From the NCBI GenBank assembly GCA_964415395.1, contig CAYPZU010000089.1, positions 1-7,225 on the forward strand: 7,225 nucleotides of DNA. The letters are read 5' to 3'. The translations under genes were made by a program, and so were the position numbers. Under the pieces are notes generated by a model that was not told the DNA's origin, made no database searches, and saw only the letters and a list, made by a program, of their open reading frames with translations. Positions 1 through 5,972 of the stretch are shown piece after piece (position 1 is the first letter of the stretch; every line of letters begins with the position of its first letter). Source of the stretch: CAYPZU01 sp964415395. GTDB taxonomy: Bacteria; Chlamydiota; Chlamydiia; Chlamydiales; SM23-39.

Positions 1-190
1 AAAACACTTTCGCAGGCCCCATCGCCGCCGTGTCGAGATGGACGCGCCAGTCGTGTTCCAGGAGCTGTCCTTTTTTCTTCGACCGGATCAGCGCGTTTTT
101 CAAAAGAAAATGGAGCAGGAACAGAAGCAATAGAGCGACCATCACTTCCGCCGTCCACCCATTATCTTCGAGCCAATGCCCCCAATCCAT
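1..190 (-). CDS. N-terminus of a membrane protein, possibly MscS-family channel (partial, runs off left edge)
   Basis: An open frame on the minus strand begins with ATG at 190-188 and stays open for 63 codons to the edge of the window. An AAGGAAAAG purine tract lies directly upstream of the start and can serve as ribosome binding site. The protein begins MDWGHWLEDNGW, followed by a strongly hydrophobic helix at about residues 15-31 (VMVALLLLFLLHFLL), then a basic turn (KNALIRSKKK) and a polar stretch ending LDTAAMGPAKVF. One hydrophobic helix, a Lys/Arg cluster and an aromatic 'W..HLDTA..GPA' segment resemble the N-termini of small-conductance mechanosensitive (MscS-like) channels, but too little is visible to assign a family. 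It is divergent from sppA, with only 62 bp between the two start codons. In C. trachomatis I recall the ADP/ATP translocase npt1 beside sppA; this N-terminus does not look like one. Coding is well supported; function is a guess. Confidence 0.6.
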   Translation of the reverse strand, partial: MDWGHWLEDNGWTAEVMVALLLLFLLHFLLKNALIRSKKKGQLLEHDWRVHLDTAAMGPAKVF

Positions 191-192
191 CT

Positions 193-221
193 TTTCCTTA
201 TTGGGCGATTTCAGATATGAT
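193..221 (+). promoter_or_regulatory. Candidate sigma70-type promoter for the sppA-polA-coaE-rho cluster
   Basis: TTTCCT at 193-198 (3 of 6 matches to the -35 consensus) is separated by 17 nt from TATGAT at 216-221 (5 of 6 matches to the -10 consensus). Transcription would start near 228, giving a leader of about 25 nt before the ATG at 253. An alternative pair is TTGGGC at 201-206 with TATCTT at 225-230 (18-nt spacer). The -10 element lies inside the dyad at 213-229. The prediction is by eye and uncertain. Confidence 0.33.
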
Positions 222-229
222 CCATATCT
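213..229. promoter_or_regulatory. Operator-like inverted repeat between divergent genes
   Basis: AGATATG (213-219), spacer ATC, and CATATCT (223-229) form a perfect 7-bp dyad. Its centre, base 221, is the midpoint of the 62-bp gap between the two divergent start codons (190 and 253), and it covers the best -10 match for sppA. This is the geometry of a dimeric repressor or activator site serving both genes. No regulator is identified, and a chance palindrome in AT-rich promoter DNA remains possible. Confidence 0.4.
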
Positions 230-238
230 TACCAAACC

Positions 239-242
239 GAGG
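239..242 (+). promoter_or_regulatory. Ribosome binding site deciding the sppA start at 253
   Basis: GAGG at 239-242 stands 10 nt before the ATG at 253. The upstream in-frame ATG at 217 has no comparable purine tract and overlaps the predicted -10 element, so it should not be in the transcript. This favours the 253 start. Confidence 0.5.
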
Positions 243-252
243 CTTGTTTTCC

Positions 253-1287
253 ATGGAAATTCAAAGGGAATCGATATTTGTTTCCGCATTGAGAAGTTTT
301 TGCAGAATGTTCTTCGCAATCTGCGGAATTTTCTTCGCCATCTTCCTTCTCTCTTCCCTTTATTCCCTCCTCTCTTCGGCGACGAACATCGATGAAAACA
401 CGACATTAACCTACCTGCCCGACGCCAACGGCGTCCGCGATGGAATTTCCCTGAATTCGCCCGTCATTCTTCAACTGAACGTCAGCGGCGTGATCGGCGA
501 GCCGAAGGTGCTCGATACAGAAGTGGTTCAAAACATTTTGCTCGATTCGCGCGACGGAGTTCTTAAAGACGGAAGAGTGAAAGGGATTCTGCTTTACATG
601 AACACTCCAGGCGGAACGGTTGTCGACTCGGACAATATCTATCGGATGCTGATGCAGTACAAACAGCGGTTTAAAGTGCCCATCTACGCCTATGTCGACG
701 GCCTCTGCGCCTCCGGCGGGATGTATATCGCCTGCGCCGCGGACCAGATCTATGCAGGCCCTGCCTCGATCGTCGGCTCGGTCGGAGTGGTGATCGGCCC
801 GTTCTTCAATATTTATGACACGCTGACAAAAATCGGCGTCCAGACCCGAACTCTTACGCAGGGGCTCGACAAAGACATGCTGAACCCGGTCCGCCCCTGG
901 AAAGAGGGCGAAGACGCCTCGCTGAAAGCAGTAACGGCCGCTTTCTACAACCAATTCGTCGATCTCGTCGCCTCTTCGCGCCCGCGCATCGACAAAACCA
1001 GGCTGGTGCAGGAATACGGCGCGAGAATCTTCGACGGCGCCGCCGCACAGGAATTGGGATATGTCGATTTCGCCCACGCCTCTCGGGACGACGCGCTGCT
1101 CGCGCTTTTGCAAGCGGCGAACATAGACCCTGCCAAACCCTATCAGGTCGTGCAGCTGGAACCGAAAAACCCGCTCCTCAGCAGCCTCTTCTCCGAGTCG
1201 CCTCTCATTACAGGGAAAATCGAACATACTCTTGACGTAGGCGCCCCCAAGATCCGCGACCAGTTTGCGTATCTGTATCAACCATAA
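253..1287 (+). CDS. sppA: Signal peptide peptidase SppA/SohB-type, S49 serine protease
   Basis: This is a membrane-anchored serine protease of peptidase family S49, which degrades signal peptides and other membrane-associated fragments after secretion. With the start at 253 it has 344 residues, close to the single-domain SohB/SppA form (about 335-350) and not the doubled 67-kDa enterobacterial SppA. Residues 16-43 are a hydrophobic anchor rich in Phe, Leu and Ile. The catalytic domain shows the strand ILLYMNTPGG, then YVDGLCASGGMYIACAAD with the nucleophile Ser154, the following GPASIVGSVGVV segment, and TQGLDKDMLNP with the general base Lys207. The Ser-Lys spacing of 53 agrees with the family (Ser147/Lys199 in B. 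subtilis SppA), so the enzyme should be active. The nucleophile codon is at 712-714. An upstream in-frame ATG at 217 would add 12 residues but lacks a ribosome binding site. polA follows after 9 nt, and its binding site overlaps this stop codon. Family certain; exact start probable. Confidence 0.93.
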   Translation: MEIQRESIFVSALRSFCRMFFAICGIFFAIFLLSSLYSLLSSATNIDENTTLTYLPDANGVRDGISLNSPVILQLNVSGVIGEPKVLDTEVVQNILLDSRDGVLKDGRVKGILLYMNTPGGTVVDSDNIYRMLMQYKQRFKVPIYAYVDGLCASGGMYIACAADQIYAGPASIVGSVGVVIGPFFNIYDTLTKIGVQTRTLTQGLDKDMLNPVRPWKEGEDASLKAVTAAFYNQFVDLVASSRPRIDKTRLVQEYGARIFDGAAAQELGYVDFAHASRDDALLALLQAANIDPAKPYQVVQLEPKNPLLSSLFSESPLITGKIEHTLDVGAPKIRDQFAYLYQP

Positions 1288-1290
1288 GGA
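1286..1290 (+). promoter_or_regulatory. Ribosome binding site deciding the polA start at 1297
   Basis: AAGGA at 1286-1290 overlaps the sppA stop codon. It is 6 nt before the ATG at 1297 but directly abuts the in-frame ATG at 1291, which leaves no spacer. The start at 1297 (protein beginning MDRIFIIDA) is therefore preferred. The overlap with the stop suggests translational coupling from sppA. Confidence 0.55.
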
Positions 1291-1296
1291 ATGGGA

Positions 1297-3984
1297 ATGG
1301 ATAGAATTTTCATCATCGACGCGGTCAACTTTCTCTTCCGCTCGTACTATGCGATCGGGCCGATGATGAACGATCAGGGGCAGTCGACGAGCGCCCTGTT
1401 TGGCTTCATCCGCTCCGTGGGCAAACTGATCAAAGATTTCGGCCCGACTCACCTGGTCTGCGTCTTCGACGGACCCGACAACAAGAAATCGCGACGCGCC
1501 GTCTACGCAGAATACAAAATGCACCGGAAAGGGGCTCCGGAGGATCTCTTCCCCCAATTCGAGTGGGCCTACGAGTACTGCGAAGCGGCTGGGATCTCCA
1601 CTCTTTGCGTCGAAGGCGTGGAGGCGGACGATACGATGGCCAGCATTGCGCTCTGGGCGAAAAAGCAGGGATCGAAAGTCTTTCTCTGTTCGAGCGACAA
1701 AGACCTGATGCAGCTCGTCGACAAGCAGATTTTCCTGATCCACGCCCACAAAGACAACCTTCTCGTCGACGAGGCTAAAGTGAAAGAGATCTTCGGGGTG
1801 CGCCCTGACCAGATGCTCGATTATCTTGCGATCGTGGGGGATGCGTCGGACAATATTCCGGGGATCGCCGGCTTCGGGCCGAAAACAGCCTCTTCGCTTC
1901 TCGAAGAGTTCGGGACTCTCGACAATATTTTAGCCCACCCCGAGAAGGTGAAAGGGGAAAAGAAGCAGGAGACCCTTCGAACCCAGAAAGGCGATGCGCT
2001 CATGAGCCGGGAGCTGGCGACATTGGACGTGCAGGTCGAAATCCCGCATGACGCCGAATTTTACCGCCTCAAAGAACAGGATCAGCAAAAACTCATCGAT
2101 TTCTACCACCGGATGAAGTTCAACTCGCTGATTCGGGAAATCGGCTCGCCTCCGCCTGCGCCGAAACCCGATGCGGAAGAGAAAAAAGCGCGCCATACCG
2201 ACAAGCACCAATATCAGCTGATCGACGAAGAATCGGAGCTGGAGATGCTCCTCGAACTGCTGGCCAAACAAAAGCAGGTAGGAGTCGACACAGAGACGAC
2301 CGGCGTCAATCCCCATCTGGCGGAACTGGTGGGCGTCAGCTTTTCGTATGAACCGGGAGAGGCATGGTACGTCCCCTGCAACGGTGAGCTGGGCCGGGAA
2401 AAAGTTCTAGCCGCCCTAAAGTCCTTTTTCAACGGAGCGGAATGCGGCTATTACGGACATAATCTCAAGTACGATTTCCATATCCTCGATCGAGTTGGCA
2501 TCCGTCTCAAACACATCTGTTTCGACACCCTGCTCGCGTCCTACCTTCTCGATCCGCAGAACAGACGCCACAACCTGGACGAATTGGCGCTAGAGAAATT
2601 CAAGCGGGTGAAAATCCCCATCGAACAACTCATCGGGAAAGGAAAGGCGCAAATCACGATGAAGGAAGTGCCTCTCGAGCAGATCAAAGACTATTCTTGC
2701 GAAGACATCGACTATACGACCCGGCTGAAAGAACTCTTCGAGGAACAGCTCGAAGAAAAAAAACTCGACCGGATTCTCTACGAGATCGAGCTGCCGCTCC
2801 TTCCGATCCTCGCCAAAATGGAGCGGGCGGGCATCTACCTCGACACAAAACCGCTCCAGGCTCTTGGGCACGATCTGAACGGCGAGCTCAACCGGATCAA
2901 GGCGAAAATCTTCGCCGAGGTGGGAGAGGAATTCAATCTGAATTCACCCAAACAGCTGAGCGAAGTCCTCTTCCAGAAAATGGGCCTGAAGCCTCCCGCG
3001 CGGAAAAAATCTGAATTCTCTACCAGCGCAGACGTTTTAGAAGAGCTGGCGGCCGAAAATCCCGTCGTGCAGGACATCCTCGAATACCGGACTCTGGAAA
3101 AGCTCCGGTCGACTTACGTCGAAGCCCTTCCCGAGCAAATCAATCCCGAAACCGGGCGGATCCACTGCACCTTCAACCAGTCGGTCACGGCGACAGGGCG
3201 CCTTTCGTGCCAGGATCCCAACCTGCAAAACATCCCCGTGCGGACGAAAGAAGGGGCTAAAATCCGCTCCTGCTTCAAGCCGATGAAAGAGGGCTGGAGC
3301 TTCCTGGGGGCCGACTATTCGCAGATCGAGCTGAGGATTTTGGCCCATTTCAGCGAAGATCCGGAACTGCTTAAGGCGTTCCAGACGGGACGCGATATCC
3401 ACGCTTACACAGCCTCCCTTGTTTTCGGCGTGCCGGAAAAAGAGGTGACAGCCGACATGCGCTCGCAGGCCAAGGCTGTCAATTTCGGCATCGTCTACGG
3501 GCAAGGCCCTTTCGGCCTCTCCCAGCAGCTCCGGATTCCGATGAAGGAAGCCGCCGAGTTCATCAAAAGATATTTCGAAAGATACCCCCGCGTCTCCGAA
3601 TATCTGGAATCGTGCAAAGAACAAGCCCGGAAAACAGGCGTTTCGCGCACCTTGACGGGCCGCCAGCGGCCGATCCCCGAGCTTCACAATAAAAACCCGA
3701 TGATCCGGGCCGCCGCGGAGCGGCTCGCGACAAACACCCCGCTTCAGGGAACCGCCGCGGATCTGATCAAACTGGCCATGATCGAAATCGACAGGGAAAT
3801 CGCCCATCGGAAGCTCAAGGGGCAGATGATCCTGCAGATCCATGATGAATTAATATTTGAAATTCCAGACGGCGAAATCCCGGTTTTTGAGAAGCTGGTC
3901 AAAGAGAAGATGGAGGGGGTCCTCAAGCTCAACGCCCCTATCGAAGTCCATCTCGCTGTTGGCAAAAATTGGGGCGAATGCTAA
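1297..3984 (+). CDS. polA: DNA polymerase I with 5' nuclease, proofreading and polymerase domains
   Basis: A family A DNA polymerase of 895 residues, which removes RNA primers, fills gaps and takes part in excision repair. All three domains are present. The 5' nuclease (about 1-290) keeps the acidic metal ligands: D8, D58, E109-A-D111-D112, D134/D136 and D182/D185. The 3'-5' exonuclease (about 305-490) keeps Exo I DTET (D331, E333), Exo II NLKYD (D393) and Exo III YSCED (Y466, D470), so proofreading should work, unlike the degenerate domain of Thermus or Bacillus enzymes. The polymerase (about 495-895) has motif A DYSQIELR (D673), O-helix motif B R722...K726...F730...Y734 and motif C HDE (H849, D850, E851). 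F730 corresponds to E. coli Phe762. Length fits the family (E. coli 928; smaller in chlamydiae). A charged linker at about 284-305 separates the 5' nuclease from the rest. The 3' end overlaps coaE by 7 nt. Ten codons at motif C are unusually AT-rich. No frameshift is seen. Confidence 0.97.
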   Translation: MDRIFIIDAVNFLFRSYYAIGPMMNDQGQSTSALFGFIRSVGKLIKDFGPTHLVCVFDGPDNKKSRRAVYAEYKMHRKGAPEDLFPQFEWAYEYCEAAGISTLCVEGVEADDTMASIALWAKKQGSKVFLCSSDKDLMQLVDKQIFLIHAHKDNLLVDEAKVKEIFGVRPDQMLDYLAIVGDASDNIPGIAGFGPKTASSLLEEFGTLDNILAHPEKVKGEKKQETLRTQKGDALMSRELATLDVQVEIPHDAEFYRLKEQDQQKLIDFYHRMKFNSLIREIGSPPPAPKPDAEEKKARHTDKHQYQLIDEESELEMLLELLAKQKQVGVDTETTGVNPHLAELVGVSFSYEPGEAWYVPCNGELGREKVLAALKSFFNGAECGYYGHNLKYDFHILDRVGIRLKHICFDTLLASYLLDPQNRRHNLDELALEKFKRVKIPIEQLIGKGKAQITMKEVPLEQIKDYSCEDIDYTTRLKELFEEQLEEKKLDRILYEIELPLLPILAKMERAGIYLDTKPLQALGHDLNGELNRIKAKIFAEVGEEFNLNSPKQLSEVLFQKMGLKPPARKKSEFSTSADVLEELAAENPVVQDILEYRTLEKLRSTYVEALPEQINPETGRIHCTFNQSVTATGRLSCQDPNLQNIPVRTKEGAKIRSCFKPMKEGWSFLGADYSQIELRILAHFSEDPELLKAFQTGRDIHAYTASLVFGVPEKEVTADMRSQAKAVNFGIVYGQGPFGLSQQLRIPMKEAAEFIKRYFERYPRVSEYLESCKEQARKTGVSRTLTGRQRPIPELHNKNPMIRAAAERLATNTPLQGTAADLIKLAMIEIDREIAHRKLKGQMILQIHDELIFEIPDGEIPVFEKLVKEKMEGVLKLNAPIEVHLAVGKNWGEC

Positions 3985-4589
3985 AATTAATTAAAATTGC
4001 TATCACAGGTGGGGTTGCAAGCGGAAAGAGTTCCGTTTGCCGGTTCTTCAATGAACTGGGAGCCTGCACGGTCAATGCAGATGCAATTGTCCATGAGCTT
4101 CTCAATCCCGACACCGATCTCGGCAAACAAATCATCCTGAAATTTGGCGCCGAAATTCTCGATCATGGAAAGATCAGCCGCAGGATTGTTGCCGAAAAGG
4201 CATTCAGCGACCCGCGCAAGCTGAAGGAGCTGGAAGATTTGCTCCACCCGGCCGTTCTCCGGAAGATCGAGGAATTGTACGCCCAGGCGTGCCGGGAAGG
4301 AAAATATACCTCTTTCGTAGTGGAAATCCCGCTGCTGTACGAAATCGGCGGAGAATCTTTCTACGATGTGATAGTCGCCGTGCTCGCAGACGAGTCCATC
4401 GCAAGGGCCCGCTTCGAGCAGGCAGGATTTCAACCAACGGAATATGATCGACGGATGAGCCGGCAAATCAAGCCCCATCAAAAATCAGCCCGCGCCCATT
4501 TTACGATTCAAAACAATGGTTCGCTGAGCGGCCTCAAAGAGAGCGTCGCCAAGCTGGACCGCACCATACACAACCTTCCGCAACACTAG
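3978..4589 (+). CDS. coaE: Dephospho-CoA kinase
   Basis: CoaE transfers phosphate from ATP to the 3'-hydroxyl of the ribose of dephospho-CoA, the last step of coenzyme A synthesis, in the cytosol. The protein has 203 residues, the usual size. It starts with a P-loop (ITGGVASGKSSV, residues 9-20), then NADAIVHELL (family form DAD-x-IAH), the LLHPAVLRKIE helix, the substrate-side IPLLYE segment, and the C-terminal block DRRMSRQIKPHQKSARAHFTIQNNGSL, which matches the family pattern RM..Q...EEK..RAD..I.N.GS. The start chosen is ATG at 3978, inside the polA stop region (ATGCTAA, a 7-nt overlap), which implies translational coupling. An in-frame TTG at 3969 would add three residues. The binding site is weak (GGGG at 3971-3974, spacing 3), but the first codons are very A/T-rich, which should keep the start unstructured. 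Function is secure; the start is likely. Confidence 0.95.
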   Translation: MLKLIKIAITGGVASGKSSVCRFFNELGACTVNADAIVHELLNPDTDLGKQIILKFGAEILDHGKISRRIVAEKAFSDPRKLKELEDLLHPAVLRKIEELYAQACREGKYTSFVVEIPLLYEIGGESFYDVIVAVLADESIARARFEQAGFQPTEYDRRMSRQIKPHQKSARAHFTIQNNGSLSGLKESVAKLDRTIHNLPQH

Positions 4590-4602
4590 GGAGTCTTTTT
4601 TT
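4575..4602 (+). promoter_or_regulatory. Weak hairpin plus T-tract at the coaE/rho junction
   Basis: CTTCC (4575-4579) can pair with GGGAG (4589-4593, one G-T pair) around a 9-nt loop, and seven T residues follow at 4596-4602. This looks like a weak intrinsic terminator or attenuator. The right arm is also the probable ribosome binding site of rho, 11 nt before its ATG, so folding would mask it. The stem is short and may be accidental. Confidence 0.25.
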
Positions 4603-4604
4603 CC

Positions 4605-5924
4605 ATGAACCAAGACCAGCAGACAGAACCACAGAATTCCGAACACCGTCCCGATTCAAATTTTCAGGCCGTAACGAAAATCTCCGACCTGCAGCGCATG
4701 AATATCGACCAGCTGCAAAACTACGCGCGGAACATCGGCCTCAAGCACACCGCGTCGCTCCCGAAATCGGGCGTCGTTTTCGAGATCGTCAAAACGATCT
4801 CCGAAAGACCGAATGAAGTCCTCTACGGCGAAGGGGTCCTCGAAGTCCTCCCCGACGGATTCGGCTTCCTCCGCTCCCCGAACTACAACTACCTCCCTTC
4901 TGCCGAAGATATCTACGTCTCCCCCGCGCAAATCCGCCGCTTCGACCTCCGCAAAGGAGATACTCTTCTTGGTTCGATCCGCGCTCCGAAAGAAAAAGAA
5001 AAATACTTCGCGATGCTCAAAGTCGACCGGATCAACGGCAAGACCTTTGAAGAAACCCGCGACCGCGTCCTTTTCGAAAACCTGACCCCGCTCTATCCGA
5101 GCAAGCGGCTCGTGATGGAAACCTCCAGAGAGCGCCTCACCATGCGCGTTCTCGATCTGGCCTCTCCGATCGGGAAAGGGCAGCGCGGACTGATCGTCGC
5201 TCCTCCCAAGTCGGGCAAAACGATCCTGATGCAGAACATCGCCAACGCGATCGAGACCAACAACCCGGAAGTCATCCTCATGGTCCTCCTTATCGACGAG
5301 CGTCCTGAGGAAGTCACCGACATGATCCGGACCGTCAAAGGAGAGGTAATCGCCTCCACCTTCGACGAACCGCCCGAGCGCCACGTCCAGATCGCCGAGA
5401 TGGCCATCGAGAAAGCGCGCCGGCTTGTCGAATGCGGCTACGACGTCGTCATCCTCCTCGACAACATCACCCGCCTCGCCCGCGCCTATAACACCGTCCA
5501 GCCCCACTCAGGCAAAATCCTCACGGGCGGCGTCGACGCAAACGCCCTCCACAAGCCGAAGCGCTTCTTCGGAGCGGCCCGAAACGTCGAACAGGGCGGC
5601 TCGCTCACGATCATCGCGACTGCGCTTATCGACACCGGCTCCCGCATGGACGAGGTCATTTTCGAAGAGTTCAAGGGAACGGGCAACATGGAACTCGTCC
5701 TCGACCGCAGACTCGCCGACCGGAGGATCTTCCCCGCGATCGACGTCATCAAGAGCGGCACCCGGAAAGAAGAACTCCTCTACCATCCGGCCGAGCTGGA
5801 GAAGATCTATCTCCTCCGCCAGGGCCTTGCGGACCTCACTCCCGTCGATGCGATGAACCTCCTGATTTCGCGCCTCAAAAAGACCGCGTCGAACGCAGAG
5901 TTCCTCCTCTCGATGAAAGAGTAG
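4605..5924 (+). CDS. rho: Transcription termination factor Rho
   Basis: Rho is a hexameric RNA-dependent ATPase and helicase that releases transcripts from RNA polymerase. The 439-residue protein has a polar N-terminal tail (1-24), a Rho_N helical segment (about 26-66), a cold-shock-like primary RNA-binding domain (about 74-145, with DGFGFLRSPNYNYL and DIYVSPAQIRRFDLRKGD), and the RecA-like motor. Walker A is APPKSGKT (199-206), the catalytic Glu lies in LIDERPEE (E232, R233), and Walker B is VVILLD (D286). The Q-loop is HSGKILTGG (301-309), the R-loop region TGSRMDE (344-350), and the arginine finger R387 lies in SGTRKEELL. Alignment to E. coli Rho has a constant +21 offset through the motor. 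At the position of E. coli Ser266 this protein has Asn287. There is no large insertion, unlike some actinobacterial and Bacteroidota Rho. It is fourth in the cluster, 15 nt after coaE. Translation starts at 4605 after AGGGAG and a T-run. Confidence 0.97.
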   Translation: MNQDQQTEPQNSEHRPDSNFQAVTKISDLQRMNIDQLQNYARNIGLKHTASLPKSGVVFEIVKTISERPNEVLYGEGVLEVLPDGFGFLRSPNYNYLPSAEDIYVSPAQIRRFDLRKGDTLLGSIRAPKEKEKYFAMLKVDRINGKTFEETRDRVLFENLTPLYPSKRLVMETSRERLTMRVLDLASPIGKGQRGLIVAPPKSGKTILMQNIANAIETNNPEVILMVLLIDERPEEVTDMIRTVKGEVIASTFDEPPERHVQIAEMAIEKARRLVECGYDVVILLDNITRLARAYNTVQPHSGKILTGGVDANALHKPKRFFGAARNVEQGGSLTIIATALIDTGSRMDEVIFEEFKGTGNMELVLDRRLADRRIFPAIDVIKSGTRKEELLYHPAELEKIYLLRQGLADLTPVDAMNLLISRLKKTASNAEFLLSMKE

Positions 5925-5959
5925 CGGAACCGGTTTGCATCAAAATTCTCTTTCCGCTA
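5922..5959 (+). other. 8-bp inverted repeat spanning the rho stop codon
   Basis: TAGCGGAA (5922-5929), which begins with the rho stop codon TAG, is perfectly complementary to TTCCGCTA (5952-5959), with a 22-nt loop. It ends just before the AAGGGGG binding site of the next gene. No T-run follows, so it is not a canonical intrinsic terminator. It could be a 3'-end stabilising or processing stem between rho and the downstream gene, or chance. Confidence 0.3.
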
Positions 5960-5972
5960 AAAGGGGGATGGG

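Noticed and set aside
217..252. Upstream in-frame ATG of sppA adding 12 residues.
   Set aside because: It has no ribosome binding site and overlaps the predicted -10 element; the ATG at 253 has GAGG at good spacing.
30..395. 121-codon plus-strand frame at the left end.
   Set aside because: It overlaps the well-formed minus-strand gene start (190) and the sppA N-terminus, and its Ser/Arg/Phe-rich product is low-quality.
1291..1296. ATG at 1291 as the polA start.
   Set aside because: The AAGGA site abuts it with no spacer; ATG 1297 has a 6-nt spacer.
406..1749. 447-codon open frame on the minus strand across the sppA/polA junction, with others at 1930-2316, 2590-2871, 3037-3843, 3987-4481, 4656-5507 and 6093-6647.
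   Set aside because: All are in exact codon-complement register with the real genes, so they stay open only because the sense genes rarely use TTA, CTA and TCA. The first ends at a sense TTA codon (406-408) and the polA one at another (3037-3039). sppA and polA share a frame, which explains how the first crosses the junction. The translations look like no protein family.
5425..5856. 143-codon plus-strand frame inside rho.
   Set aside because: It is an off-frame Ser/Arg/Pro-rich translation of conserved rho codons, with no binding site.
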